From Apteryx mantelli (lineage: Eukaryota; Chordata; Aves; Apterygiformes; Apterygidae), in assembly GCF_036417845.1 (NCBI RefSeq), contig NC_089984.1, positions 33,515,447 through 33,579,446 of the forward strand: a stretch of DNA of 64,000 bases. Reading direction: 5' to 3'. Shown piece by piece: positions 12,482 to 49,799 of the stretch (position 1 is its first letter; every line of letters begins with the position of its first letter). The position numbers and the translations under genes were made by a program. The notes under the pieces were generated by a model. That model was not told the origin of the DNA. It saw only the letters and a program-made list of their open reading frames with translations, and did no database searches.

Positions 12482-14824
12482 AATTGCAGTCACAATTTTG
12501 TTAGACAACTTTTCACAGAGGAGGGAAAACTGAACGCGAGTCCCAGGGTTTCTGAGATTAAAAGACACCTCAGTGGCAGAAGGCGCGACATCTAACACGC
12601 AGGCCAGCAGAAAGCAGGCAAGCCTGGTTTTCCCCTAGTCGTTTAGGTTGCTCATGTTCATAGTGAGACTACAGCTACAGAGTAGAAACATGCTTTAAAG
12701 TAAAAATAGGCAAAACCAGCAAACAAAAATTAACGGGAAGTGACACAGCGCGTAAGCCGAAAGCGGTGGCCGCCCGCTGGTGTTGGCGGTCTCCTGAGCA
12801 GAACGGGACGGCTCGTCTTGGGGTGCAGGGGCCGGGTTAAGACCTTCACACTTTTCCCTTCCTCACAGCTGCCACACGCAGTTCTCTGAAACCTGATATT
12901 TTTCATTAAAAAGTGATTCTTATTTTCCATCTGAGTACACTAATCAATTTTACCGTGCAGAGCTCAGCGCATATTAACTGTCCGTTACTCCTAATTAATA
13001 CTGAAGGCAGACAAAGAGGGAAAATGAAATAATCGACACTATTCAATGCAGAGTGTCTACCCTCATTTTGTTTCCTTTGCAGAAAATGCTTTTGGTCCTT
13101 GTTCAAGATTTCAGCACTGGCCCGTGTTATGTTTTGTTTCAAAAGGTTGCTTGAATGGCATTTTATTATTCAAGACAATAAATTAAACTTCTGAAAGCCG
13201 GAGAGTTCTGATAGTGCTGGTACAGTCTATTTTTGCCAGAAGGAACACACTGAAGTCTGATTCATCCCAACTGTTGTTTTTTAATGTAAGAAAAATAAAT
13301 AAAACCTCCTCTATATCTTTGGAGTTGCATTAAAATTTCTTTAGCATAGAAGTTTGGATACATTCAGGAAAAAGTGAATAACATCCATTGCAAAATAGAC
13401 GCTGAAAACTTCTAGGTCAAAATGTGCCGCACATTGCTTCCGTGTGACTGTACCCAGATTATGGCTTAGTATTAAAGTCTGATTTCAAAGAGATCGTGAA
13501 AAGAGCGTGGTGTTCTTTGATGTTTCATGTTTAAATTAAACATGACCAAAAAGGGACATGGGAGCATTGCTCTTGCTCCACTGAAACCGGGAATGCTTTG
13601 CAGCACGCTTTAGCAACAGCGGGATTAGATCTGTGTTTCATAAGATTCATGTATAATGTATGTATACCAGTAATATGTGTGGGTATGTAAACAATAGGAA
13701 TTTATAACATTTATATACTTTTAAAATATACATTAAAGTAAAACTGAAAAAGAGGCCTAAGTATACAGTTATGTAATGTATGTCATAGGAAAACCACAGC
13801 GGTTCTGATTTTCTAATAAAAATTCTGATTAAAAAAAAAAAACAAAGATATTTCTTATTGCTCCAGATTTCTTTCTTTTCTTTTACGTATTTGTGGGAAA
13901 GAGAAAATAAATCTTATCGGCTGCCTTTGATAGGAGTTATTCCAGTGTATCTCCTCGTGCGCTGCTGTGCTGCGGTGGTTAGTAGTGCACATCCTTTAAA
14001 CAACCTTTGGAGGAGGTGGTGACCCTGGATTAGTTACGAAATGATCGTGCTGCTCCTTTGTGACTTCTGGTGCCGAGCCGGCGCTTTTGAGCTGGCCTAG
14101 GGTGCAAACAAGAGCTCAGATTTATCTGCGCGATTGGTGCAGCCTGGGCCATTACTGTTACGAACTCTGACTAGTATTCACCTAGAGACTTAAATGACTA
14201 ATATGATTTTTTTTTTAATTGAACTTTTCAAATATGTCACTGGGATGAATATTCAGAAACAAATGGATAAAAGGCTGGATTGTAATATTTTAGGTTTTTT
14301 CCTCGAGCGGCAGTCTTTTCTCTGAGCACAAATGAAACTACTTAGAAATAAAAATCCTTCTTAGCGCTTCAGCCTCTCTACAGTTATGTCATTTTCCTGT
14401 CTACAAACCAAAGATATTACCTTTGTAAAAATGCTTTTATACTGTCGTATATTACTGTGAAATAGTAATAGATATGGCTTATTCAAATGAGGAATTATCT
14501 GCCTACCACATTATGCTTCCTACTTTCAACATATAAATGACAACTGCGGTGCCTCCAGGCAGCGCCAGACACCGATACGCTCAAGCGTCTTGTTTTCGTA
14601 GCGGTTAACAAGGCCATGCGGGAAACGCATTAGCAGAAGGTGCGCTGAGATATTACTGTAATATCTTCTCTAGTAAGTCCTATACATGCCAAGGATTATT
14701 TTTCGGTTGGCATTTGTCCTTTGTGACGGCGTAAAAAGCCTTGGACGGGCTTCTGCCTTCGTTCTCGCGTTCCATTTTCCTTGAAGGCTGCAGTTTCCTG
14801 TTTTTCCCTAGATTAGGCTGAGGT

Positions 14825-15050
14825 CTGCAGGCAGCGCTGCTCAGCGCCTGTGCGAGGAGGGCGGCCGGGAGCACGGGGCAGGTGCAGCGCTGCGCCACCC
14901 GCCACTGCCCCCGTGCCAAGCCCTGTCCGGCGCCGCCGGTCTTCCCGGAGGGTCGCGTTACCGCCTGCCTGGCTTTTTCTCCCACTTTTGCCCTCCCCGA
15001 ATGCGTCCCGCGCTCCGGGGCAGGGGCAGCCGGCGGCTGCATGACCACCG
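14825..15050. other. GC/CpG-rich patch
   Basis: A short GC-rich segment with clustered CpG, smaller than the 11.4 kb island. The 171-codon minus-strand frame (14680-15195) over it has no recognisable domain and is treated as chance. Confidence 0.4.
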
Positions 15051-15779
15051 GAGCAGACTTAGTGCGTAAGGCATGTTCCCGCGTGGGCTTAATCCGCAGA
15101 GACAGCGACCTGCTGTGGCCCCTCATCAGAAACACGCAACGTGTTAAATGTCGTGGAGCAAGATGACAGCTTCCCAGACCTCTGAAAACTATCACCTGTG
15201 ACCTCGGTTTTAGGTATTATAGTCTTCCTTCGGTAGACTCTGTCCTCTACTTAAGAGGAGTCGAACTTTGCCTGACGAAGTGTTTATGGGGAGATGCATT
15301 AAATGAAGAAAAGCAGAAGATAAGCCCAACATACAGCCTGGAATTACATGCAATGCAAGAAGCCTGTTTCCAGGGTAAAAGGTACACTGAATAACAGGGA
15401 GAGGAAGCGTGAAGGCCACTGTGGACTTGGGCTACCTGTTTTTGCTGTTCTCGCGTGGTAAACTGGGATTGTCCTCCATGGTACTGGCATCAGCACTTGA
15501 AAGTTAGTAAAATAAGAAGAAACAAATGTTGCCATAAAGAACCCAAAACACATAGTTGATTTTAAACAAATAATCCGAAACATCACCTCCCAGAACTGTG
15601 TAACAGGAGTCCTTAATAAGAAATCTCACCAGAGAGGATCCAGCCTCTTACTCCTGCAGCTGCAAGCGGGACAGCTGCTTTTTGTTAGCAGAAGTAATTG
15701 TCAGGGACAAAAGGATCTGGTCTCTTCGGCTCGAAAATCCAGACCAGCGGGGTGGAAGAGATGTCCTTGGATTACTGGT

Positions 15780-16480
15780 GTTTTAAGAGACAGTAGAAGG
15801 GCATATCATGCACCCCTTCTTGGGAACTGTCTTAAATCTATTTGGCATTTTCATTGATGACTTGGGTGAATGAAGCATCCATTAGCTCTGCAGATAGTGC
15901 CAAGAGGAGAGGATTTACAAGTGCTTTGGAGGCAGCATAGGAATCCAGAGTAATCCTGACAAACTGGATCCGAAATAACTTGGATGCACCCTTGATGAGG
16001 CCAATATGCAACAGTGGTTAAAAATCCATTGGGCAGTCAACGTGAGAAAGGACCGTGCCAGCCTGTGCTGTGGGAAGTCAGAGGAGACGACCTCCAGGGA
16101 TCCCTCCCAGGTGCCCTCTCTGTGGTTCTCAGGTGGGCAATAGCTCTTCAGGAAAGGGGCTGGATGTAATGGTGGACCTCAGGGTTGTGCTGCTATGGAA
16201 GAAGAAATCGCAGGGGGCATTATGGGCAAGTGCAATGCATGAGACATGCAGAAAGGAGGACTGAAGGAGCTGGGATGGTTTTAGAGAAGACATGGTAGCA
16301 GCTGCAGGAGGACAGGAGGAGCGGGTCTCAGTGTGCACTGAGAGGATGGCACAAGGCAAACGGCTTAAACTGTTAGCAGAGATCAGGAATAGATGTTAGG
16401 AACAACTTTCTAAGAGCCAGGAGAGCTGAGCAATGAATTGTCCCTGGAGGGCGCGAAATCTCCACCCAGGAGGGTCTAAA
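15780..16480 (+). repeat. CR1-like LINE remnant
   Basis: The order of motifs is that of the 3' half of CR1-type LINEs: a tttcattgatgacttgggtg segment, then tctgcagatagtgccaagag, then gttaggaacaactttctaag, then a tccctggaggg segment near 16440. The reading frame is broken throughout, so it is an old inactive copy. Boundaries are approximate. Confidence 0.5.
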
Positions 16481-18929
16481 GAGCCGATGACGCAAATACG
16501 TCAGGAATGGCCGAGTTCTGCTTCATCCGGCCCCAGGAGCTGCTCCAACCATCCTCCTGAGATCACTTCTGATTTTATTTGTGTGATCACAGCCACGACC
16601 CGACACGGAGCTGCTGTGTTCGCCTCTTCCCCTTGTCCCTTTACCAGTGGCAATCGCCTGGCGTCTCCGCGTATAAACAACGGCAGAGAGCAGTTTGGCT
16701 GGAAGTCTCGAAGGAGCAGAAAGGACTCTCGGTAGGAGTCAAGCACTTCACTCTTTCATCAGCTTGGTCAACCTCGCGCTTAGCAGCTTTGTGGTAACAT
16801 TTTACATTTCATCTTCCTGCTGACTCTCAGGTTGGATGATTGTCCAGATAATAGAGTTTATCATTACCAAGCATATGCAAAACTCTCTTGGCAAAGTACA
16901 TGTGTACATTGGCTGGGGTTTTGTTTCACTCCCTCAGTAGTATAATGGAGGACTTTAAAAAACATTATTTGGGAAAAGAAGGGTTTTACTTCTAGTTTAT
17001 AAATGTATTAAGTAGCTTAAGATTTTTAGTGCTCCCCATCATTAGCTGAATTTACTGTGAGACATGATCTTATTTTTTTTTAAATCTATTCTAGTCAGAA
17101 CTCAGCAAAGAAAAAGTTCTGCTGCAGATGATTTCAGAGCTTAAATTATAAAGGTTATAATTTATATAATTATATAAAATATAAAGGTATATTTTCCTCC
17201 TTTCAGCAGACTTTCCAAGCTTTTCTGACCCAGAAAGTCATTTCACTACACCCAAAGAAAATATTTTTTGTGGAGCCGCAGAGAAAGAGAATACTGATTT
17301 TAGTATCAGCCGGATACAGTCTAGCAGTATAGGAAAGGGTTCCTACGTTCATTTTGTAACCAATGAACAATCTTTATTGACCTAAGTGCTGATTTTATTC
17401 AACAAGCAAAAATGGATTTTAAAGCCTATATTCTTACTGGGATCAGCAAAACAGCGCAACTTAAAATATCGTTCCAATAATTAGTCTATTCTAACAAAGA
17501 CATATGTTGTTGAGATTGCTGAATTTTGTGTCTTTACTTACACCAGTGTTTGAAATGCAGCTTTGCAGCTCCCTTAATTCAAGAGGCCAAATTCTGTCCT
17601 TACATACAAACAGTTAACCCTACTGGAGTAAAATAGTGCATTTTTATTTGAAGGCTAGGTTTACCCCTGGTATCTTACTAGCTTCATCTGTATAACAATT
17701 GATATATTTTTACATTTTTGATTTGCTCTTTTAGTACCGCAGCAATTGTTCTGAATGAGTTTAGAGAACGCAGCCCCATGTGTTTTGAATAAATATGTGT
17801 TACAGGGAAGGGCTGTTCACACTTCTGCATAACAGAATATGACCGAGTTTGTGCTTGGATAATTAGAAAATGGTTCTCTTTGATGTGTTCAAGAGTCCTG
17901 AAATAAAAATTCAAAGTTTTCTAACTGTGTTAGATAAACTGATTTAGAAAAGGTTTGAATGGATGAAAACCAGCATGCAAACAAATACAGTGTCATAAAT
18001 CTAATAGGAATAGTATGCTAATGCAGAGTAGTCATACCTTTAGAATACTGAAGTATCTCAAAAGCCTTGGCCATTTTAATTAAAAAATGGGCAGTGTAAT
18101 AGAGATATCTTGGAAAAAAAGTGTGCATTTTGAAACTTTTCAGAATGAAAAATATTAAAAGATTTATCTTTCAAAGATTTGGACGGGAAGATGTAGTTAA
18201 ATGTGAAGCCAAATGTGTAATATGTGGGGGAGGGAATGCAAAATCTTGGAAGCCATGCAAGCTTCATGCAGGAAGCAAAACCACAAAATCTGCACAGCTT
18301 TGAATTAGTCTGTTTTTTTGATGTATTCAAACTCATACTCTATACAGCATTTCAAATATTTGTGTATATAAAAACTTCCTGAATAACTAGTAGCAGCTAA
18401 GATCATATCTTTCTTAGTTGTTTTTTTATTTCTTGATTTCAGAAGGTGCCAGGCAACACTTTAAAATCCTTAATTTTGTCCATTGAAACTCAGGCTCCAG
18501 GTTATTTGTCTGCTCTAATAGACATGTTCTGTGTTCAGCCTTTTCATCACTCTCGTAGAAGGATTACTCCAATAATCCGGCAGTCTAGATGCTTTACTTT
18601 GGACGCTGCGTGTTGCTCGCTGTGCTTGGATGCTAAAAGCATAATAAGGATTACAGGGGGAGCAGATGGGCTCCACTGATTTATGGCGATAGAGCTCTGC
18701 CAGTGCTTGCCTTTTCCTTTTGAGCGTCGCGATCTTGGATGTATTTCTTCAACCGTTCGCTCCCGGAGCCGTGCAAAAATGTGTGTGGTTGGTGCAATTC
18801 CTCATGGAAACGGCACATGAGCCACCCGGGCTGTTGCTGGTTTTTTTAGGAGGGAAGGAGCATCCTGTCCTTGCCGGCCGTGCAGAGGTGCCCGCTGGGG
18901 TAGCCCAAGTGCTAAATAAATAAACAAGC

Positions 18930-19080
18930 CAAGGGGGCGCTTGCGAGCGCAAACCCTTCTGGGTGCGCGAGGGAGACGGTGCGGGAAGCGCGGGGGTCCT
19001 CAGCGCGGCAGCGCGCTGGTCTCGGCTCGGGGGCTGGCGGGGACCCCCGTCGGGGCATGGGCATGCGGTTGTCCAAACGG
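18930..19080. other. Short GC/CpG-rich patch
   Basis: About 150 bases rich in CpG and GCGC, without an identifiable exon. Together with the 19.44 kb patch it forms a GC-rich zone just upstream of RBM20 exon 2. Confidence 0.35.
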
Positions 19081-19439
19081 CATTTTGTATTTCTGGAGAC
19101 AGATGCGCCGTGCAGTTGCTAGTGGAAGTTAAACGTTAAATATGAAACCCATTCATTTTCTCTTAGTCATACTTGGGAGTTAAGCAGATGTTTCTCTAAT
19201 TTGTGGTTTTCCAGTGTAGCATGCTGACAAGACATTTATCACTAACTGCAACTTCACCCGTGCAGTTTAGCAAATTGGCCAATTATTAACAGGGAGTGTG
19301 GCATGGCCGTTGATGCCCAGCTCCTGCTGCTCGGAAAGGCCTAAATTGAAACTTAATACGTTTTTACAGGACAAATTAATTGAGCTTTGGACCACATCCC
19401 TGTTATTCAGCAGTACTCTTGCTCTCATTTTAACGACAA

Positions 19440-19660
19440 GCGGCCGTTTGTAACGTGTTGAGTAGCTGTGCCGCCTGTTAGCAGAGGCTGCTGGCGACGG
19501 CGAAAGCCACGGCTGACGTTTCTCCGGTGGGGCGTGAAGACGGCCGGTGGGATGCGCAGGGGGGGCTGCGTGAGCCCCGGAGGGGGCCTCCGAGGGTGCA
19601 GCGCCGCCAGCGCGGGCAGGGTGGCTGCAGCTGCCTGGAGCGGCGGTTGCCTAACGTTTT
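19440..19660. other. GC/CpG-rich patch upstream of RBM20 exon 2
   Basis: A GC-rich segment 1.2-1.4 kb upstream of exon 2. No recognised coding exon. It may be regulatory or simply part of the GC-rich domain around exon 2. Confidence 0.35.
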
Positions 19661-19747
19661 CCATTATAAGATTTCACTCGCTTATAACTTTGCTAGACTT
19701 TACCCATTTGGGATGATCTTTTCTTCTGTTATAGGTCCACAGGCAGC

Positions 19748-19777
19748 TTTTTCTTTTCTTTTTTTTTTGGGGGGGGG
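19748..19777. repeat. T-rich tract joined to a G9 run
   Basis: A 21-base T/C tract (only interrupted by single C bases) abuts nine G. Low complexity, no gene assigned. Confidence 0.75.
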
Positions 19778-20872
19778 TGAACTGGGGAGATATCCCTGCT
19801 ATTCCCAGGGGCTCTTCCCAAAGCTGGGAACCACTGTATGCCGGAAACCGTCGTCTCCTATTTTCCTGGTTCAGGAATTGAAGCAGGCATTGCAGTCCTT
19901 ATATATTCGTCCCATTTAAGAGCCTTAAAGAAGAACACTCAATGCACCTCTGGTTTCTAGAAAGACCTTGATTTTGTCCAGCTGACCCTGTAGAAATTTT
20001 GTCTTACGTCCCAGCTGAACTGTGAAAACTTTTCAAGATGGTTTGTTCATCATTCTAGTTGCTGCCATTTCTGTTTCTGAAATAGCTTCTGAAATAGCTG
20101 AACAAGTCTCTGATACAAATATTTTTCTTCGTGCTTCTAACATTAGTTTTTGCTCTAGCTTCTGCCAAATCGTTTGCTTTTTTTCCTCCTCTGTATTGCC
20201 CTCCACATAATAGGGAGGCTGTTTACTTTTTTACAGAATGGGCTGCTGTGAGCATTAATTAAATGAGAATTGTAAACAGTTAAAATAATTACGAGTGTGA
20301 TGGTATCGTAGCCTCCTAAATATGTAAGGTGTGAAGTACTTATTGGGTTGGCTTTATAGTCCCATTTTGTGTTTCTTTCTTCTGTGGGAAAAGGGTGACC
20401 CTTGTTCTTAGTGGACATGATGGTAACCTCACAAAATCAGGCGTCTCAGCAGGGAGATCAAAGGCTGCATAAGTCAGAAACAGAGCAAAAACCTTAGATG
20501 TGGGGGTGGTCTGGGAGGGCTTGTGTTGCCCCTGTCGTTCTGCGTTTTAGGCCTGAATCCTACAGATATTTTAAATGAGCTGAAGGCCAATCCAGAGCTC
20601 TCAAGGGGTGGGGAAGGATGAAATGGGGACTTCAAGAGATCCTTTTAAATCAAATTGTTATAGGAAGACAAATAAGTCAAAGATACGGCAGCGGATGCTT
20701 AAGCAAAGAGGATGGGTTAAGGCTCTGCTTTTAATCACCATCTTGCTTTTCCTGGGTTTAGGTAAGCTAGATCTCCAAAAGTGGCTGTTTATCCCATGCC
20801 ACGCTTTAGGAAGAAGCAACCACAGTTAAAATTTAGGTTGATTTAGCTAACCCCTGTCCCGATCCGTTCCAG

Positions 20873-44330
<23,458 letters not shown>

Positions 44331-44427
44331 TGTGGATGAACTGGAAGAGCTATAATGAGTGAATGCTGATACTTCTTTTTTTATTTCTATGATAAAACTG
44401 TCAATTTGCACTGTACAGAGGAGGGGA

Positions 44428-44433
44428 AATAAA
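44428..44433 (+). other. RBM20: Proximal poly(A) signal AATAAA
   Basis: Canonical hexamer 98 bases after the stop codon; would give a very short 3' UTR isoform. Confidence 0.5.
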
Positions 44434-47400
44434 GAGCATGTTCCATGCATCTATGCCCAGAGTGCCATTAAAAACCAAAATGCCTGAAACAGTTTCCCAC
44501 GGTGAAGCAATGCTGGCATATCTGTAACAAGTGGAGCAATTCTTTCTCACACTGTGAGCTGGGAGTGGTTTCCTAGATTAAATCAGAATTCTCAGGGATT
44601 CTTAAAGTTTTAATTCTGATGTGACACATCAGATCAGGCAGAGTATTTAGAAAGACTCAGCATCCTCCAGTGGATGCTGGAAGGAAAGGAAATGTGACTA
44701 TAAATAGTCTTTAATGTTGCTTAAAATATTTTCAGCCACTCATTACCCCAGTGAGAAGTAGGATTTGCATAGGACATCTAAAACCATTGTGCTAAACCTA
44801 ATCAGTAGATGGCGTAATATAAACCCCATTGGCATCCATCTCCATGTGTCTCAAGAGCTTGGAGGAATGATAAATATCTGTGTCATTGGGCATTGACTGT
44901 ACTTCATGTTAAATGAATGCAGAGGGAGCCACAGTCTCTGTCCCAGCGAGCTTATAGCCTGAACCCAGCACAGCGAGAACAGTTCACATGCATGTGCTGA
45001 CAGCTAACTTGCTCCAGTTCTCAACATCTTCCGTGGTGTGATCAAGATGTTCTCCATTTGTCCTTGTGTTTAGAACTCTTCCTGATCATTCTAGAGGGTG
45101 CTAACTTTGAGTGTTACAGACTTGAAACTCCCACAAGAGGCTTTTAAAGCGCCACATGTTTGGACCACGTTACTTGTAGACATATTTAGTCAAGATGCTT
45201 GCTTTTGGGGTCATCTTTGGTTTTTTTTCAAACCTGTTTTTCCTCAGTTTGGCAACCTTGAATTTTCCTGGTCTGCATGGAAAGACGCCAGACTTTTAAT
45301 ATTGTTGTTATATTTTACTTCCCTGAATTTTTTAGGCAAATACAACTGATGGCTCCCAGAGTACTGCACTGAGAACACAGGATGCACCAGCAGCTCTGGC
45401 ATTATTACGAGCTATTGTTTCTGCACAGTTGTTGCTTAGTATTTTGCAAAGTCCCTTTGAAATGCACTGTACAAGTTTCTGGTTCACTTCAATAGGGCTT
45501 TGTGTAGTAAAGTGAATACGTATGCAAACCATTGCCAGAATTGATCCTGGAGTTATGCTTTTATAAAATGCACCGTGCAATCTAGACAGATGGGGATTTG
45601 CAGACGTTTTTCTATTCTTTGCCTGACTCTAATATTCATCACAATATGTTCTGCACAAACGGTTGGTGTTAGATGTCCTGTTTAGATGTTGTGCGGAGGA
45701 AATAGTTTTTCAGAAGGTTCTAGCCATCCCTAAGAATGACATGGGGGTCAAAAAATATTGCACAGTGACTAAATTGCCAAAATTGCTTTCACCGAAGTAT
45801 TTGGTCCATGATTACCTGTGCTAGCAGCCATACTCTTTTTCTGAAATACCTCTTAGCCGGGCAGTGTCTCCCCTGGGTAACTGGTGTTGTTGTGTTGGGC
45901 TCTGTTCCATGTCATGGCCTGTGTTTTCCATTCATTTTTACCAGAGGTGGGTTCAGATTTCATAGCTGGAATTCATATTTCTCACAAGTTCAGGGATTCT
46001 TTGCATCCCAAATTTAGACATGGCCCATTTCAAAGAAAGTGGGAAATTAAAAACATTACAGCATAAATCCTCCTTTGTCCAGACTTGAAATACATTAAAA
46101 TTTGGGTCCATCTGTCATTTAAAACAGCTTTTTTTGGTTTTCCCTATGTAAAAAAATATTGCAAAACAAGTTAATTTTCCTTCAAGGGTTGGGTTTTTCT
46201 TTGACTGTTTTTTTTTCACATTGCAGTGAAATTTGAGCACAAAGCAAGAGCTCGTATTGCAAGGTGTAAGATTACAAAAATGGCAGTAAAGATTGTGCAA
46301 TTGTCTTTTAAAGCACAGCTCTCAAGGTGGTCATGTATCATCTGAATATGAAGTTCCCTTCATGCCCGTCAGCACAATCTGAGCATAAGGAAAGGAAATC
46401 ACTCCAAATGCAAGCATCCAATCTTTGAAGCCTACCCTGCTATCAAACTGGGTCTCTCAGTGGCCTAATGGGAGCTTGTTAGACCACGTGGTTAGGCTTA
46501 ATTGGAACTGAGACATGGCTGACTGTATATCAAAGTCATATGCCTCCAGCAACTTTATCCCTAGGTAACCTCAAATGAGAAAAGTATCACTGTTATTATT
46601 CTTTATTTGTATTGCAGTAGAAGCTACGGGTCCACGGCCTTTATTATAGGCACAGCGCAAATCCACAACAAAGACTTTCCCAGGCCAAAGAGCTTTAAAT
46701 CAGCCTTTTAGAAAACAGACAACAGGTGGATACAAGCAGGCAGGGAAAGCAATAGGTAACCATGAGATTTTGACTGGCAGCAGCAGAATTATTAAAAGGA
46801 GTGTTTGCCCAGGGGCTCATTTTTGGATTTAAGGGAGATGATTCAAACTACTTCCCTCCTCCTCAAATTCTGACACCAGGTTCACTCCCATCATTCACAA
46901 CTTGCATATTTAACCTCCTTTTTTTCCTGACCAGTTGCATTAGACATGCCAAAATCTCTTCTTTACAGTGTGGGCCTTGGTATCCTACAGACCCTGGCTG
47001 AGATGTGCTCACCTCAGTTTCGGCCTCCATCCCGGTCTCCAAAAGCTGGAGTCTTGACCAAGCTCACCAGGAATTGTCCAGGCTCCATACGACTTGTTTG
47101 GGTCACTGGTCCCTTGCTTGCCACTGAGGAAGCCAGAAGCTCCAGGTGGCATCTCTTCTGTATGTAGAGTCCTCTTCTGGAAGCAGGTGACTCAAGTGGG
47201 TGATGCAGGTGCAGTGCCCAGCCCCACAAATGTGATCAAATCCAGGTATTTGTAGAGGAGATTTGGATTCCTCACTCCTTTGGGCTCTCTCCTGCATGAC
47301 AGCATTCTGTAAAATCTTGGGTACAGCCACACAGGCAGCTCTCCTTCTGAGAAGGTCCTTTCTCCCCTTAAAATCCAACATTTTTAAGCAGTTAAAAGCA

Positions 47401-47704
47401 ATTCCAAGTCTTGACTAACTCCTAACAATCCCTATGGTCTGTTTTCAGCCTGATGCACTTTGAGATCTCAGAGAAAATCTCCTTCCCCCCCTCCAATGAG
47501 GCGTCATACAATGCTGACAGGCACTCAGCTCCTCAGCTTCTCTCTATTACCCATTCTGCTGAGGAAGAACACTGTGGGCAGCCACTTAACTTTCTCAGCT
47601 TGTGTAAAAATGCATTGTTTCTTTCAATTTATTATATTCAAAATCTTTACTTTTCCTAGCTGGCATAATTCATCATCACTATAATACATGCTGTTTATTA
47701 ATAC

Positions 47705-47719
47705 ATATATATATATATA
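47705..47719. repeat. (TA)n microsatellite
   Basis: About seven TA units in the probable 3' UTR. Confidence 0.8.
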
Positions 47720-48244
47720 GCACAAAGCAGGCTCAGGTCTAGCCAAAAAAGTATTGATATTTTAAAAAGAGCTTCCTTAATATATACAGATCATTTCAAC
47801 ACATCTCAACCAAAGATTGCACTTTTTGAATAGGGGCTATGTTTTTCATCATCTGTGTAAAATCTGTATTGATCTCAAATAGTCTTTAATGTCAATTTGC
47901 AACTTACTTTCTTTGAGGTAAAAATAAAAAAAAATAAACACTTGCCCGATAAGATTTGACAAAGTTTCATATTGGCTTTAACACTAAATTAGTGTTAGGC
48001 TGGTTATATTCAGGGTTTTTCTATTCTCTGAGGATTAAGGCTGTGATTTGTTCAATTATACTTGAACTGGACCAGATATACTATTTATTGAGCTTATATA
48101 ATCTCTTTAATTTAAGTTTTGGCTTGTAAACAGTTGGAATTTGTAGTACTTGTTTAATTATATAGGATCTGTCACCAATATAAACTGATCTGTGTAACTG
48201 ATTGCAAAGTGTTTCAATTTGTGTTTCTTAAAAAGAAAGATTTT

Positions 48245-48250
48245 AATAAA
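48245..48250 (+). other. RBM20: Distal poly(A) signal AATAAA
   Basis: Canonical hexamer at the end of a continuous AT-rich block. Downstream base composition changes, which suits a transcript end near 48,265-48,280. Confidence 0.55.
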
Positions 48251-49799
48251 GAGAATTATAAAGCATATCGGCAGGCGACTGTCCCAACAACAACATGCTT
48301 CTAGCTTTCCAGGGGAGCTATTAAAAAACAAAACGAATAAAAGACCGTTTGGGGGGTAGGATGGAAGCAGGAGGCCAAAATGTTCGGTTTTAAATATAAT
48401 TTCTTGAAGTTGTGATTCTTACCATGTAATTCCTGCTGTAAGGGTGAGTGCAGCCTTCTGGTGCAGAAGTTGGAATGAACGCAGTCAGCGTTTGACTCAG
48501 TAATTATTAATAATTGTTGCTACCCCTCCCTGTCCCTCTGCTATGTCCTCAGTTCCCTTTTTATTCCCAAATGTCCTAGGCAAGCTGTCTGTCCCCACTG
48601 GCTCTAGCTTTTCTTTTCATCCTTCTGAAACCACCATAAAGTGTTACCAAAATTATTGTCCCCAGCAGAGCCCACGTACCCCTTGCCCACCGGAGCTCAA
48701 CCTAAGTTCTCCTGTTTGACCCCATGCGCCGCTTCCCCTCTCGCCCTTGCCCTTCCTGACACGCTCTCCCTTGCGCTTTGCTGATTTTTCCTCTTTTCGT
48801 CGGACCGTCCTCCCTGTTTCCCTCCCGGCTCCTCTCTCACGGGCAGTCCTTCCCTCCGGCTCCCCTAAAACACTCGCGATCGGAGCTCCCTGCGAGTAAA
48901 TACCCAGCCCCGGGTAGGGCCGTGTAAAGAAGGATCCGTATGAAATATTTAAAGAACGCCACGAGGACAAAAGCAGAGAGGAAACTTAGCCACGAGCTTC
49001 GGTGAAGTCACCCAGTGGAAAACCCTAGGAGGAAAATTTCCTGCGACAAGGCAGACTGGCGTGGGGAGGCCAGAAAGGGGAACTGAGGCAGCTCTGCCCT
49101 CTCCCGGGCAGCGGGTCGTCCCTCGGCTCGCTGCGCGCACCGCGCGGCTCCGGCTTGGGAAGGAAGCGCCTGAAAGGATGTGAAAAGGAGAGAGCTTGAC
49201 TTTCAGGCCTGATTTCTGTGCAAGCAGCACAGCGATGTCAGCTAGTGTAAACACGGGCTTGGCAAGCAAAAGACTTCTGTCGGTCCAGTTTATTTGTTAC
49301 TGGGTTGGCGCTAACTACGCTGGCAGTGGAAACATTTTGCCGCTCTAATGAGATTTGGCCAGCCAAAGGCTTCTGCAAAGGCTTCCAAGTTTAAGCAAGG
49401 CCTGAGCTGGCAAAATGAGCTGGTGCAGCGGCTGGATTCCTTCTCACCTGTGCCAGCCGCTGTCATCAGAGAAACGGCCCCGTCGCCGCTAGAAATGAGT
49501 TAATTCGTGGCTTTCCGTGCTGCCCCCAGTGCTCCCAGCAGACGTGGCTGCCCGGGACGCTTGTGGGCAGCTCGGTCCGTCCTGCTGCAGGCAGGAGCTC
49601 CAGAAACAGCTCCTGAGCTGTGCTGCGGTCCGGCAGCTGGAAAAGTAGAAATCCGACTCCAGGTATGGAAACTAGTGACAGCAAGGTCAGCTCTGGGAAG
49701 AAGGCGAGAGTATGTTTGCGTGCAAGAGAGGGGAAAGGCTGCTGTCAAAGAATGCATTAAGCTTCCTACCATGAGCTGAGGGAGTGAAAGGCTGTCATC

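Larger units (their letters stand above)
1..20872 (+). other. RBM20: Probable 3' part of RBM20 intron 1 (noncoding)
   Basis: No exon could be recognised here on either strand. Exon 2 begins with one base that completes a split Asn codon, so a coding exon 1 must lie upstream, and in mammals intron 1 is very long. I searched by eye for a conserved Pro-Gln-Ile-Ile-Gln-Asn exon end before a GT donor and found none. The stretch holds homopolymer runs, short tandem duplications, eroded transposon pieces and several GC/CpG-rich islands, listed separately. The open frames here are in GC-rich segments or are short, and none resembles a known protein. An unrecognised promoter or first exon inside this stretch cannot be excluded. 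Confidence 0.7.
44331..48270 (+). other. RBM20: Probable RBM20 3' UTR
   Basis: No coding potential follows the stop. An AT-rich stretch runs to a canonical AATAAA at 48245, giving a UTR of about 3.9 kb; mammalian RBM20 also has a long 3' UTR. Proximal AATAAA at 44428 could give a UTR of only about 120 bases. Further AATAAA words at 47923 and 47933 lie in an A-rich run. The true end needs transcript data. Confidence 0.6.

Noticed and set aside
14680-15195. 171-codon minus-strand frame
   Set aside because: Over a GC-rich patch, no similarity recognised, no splice or promoter context.
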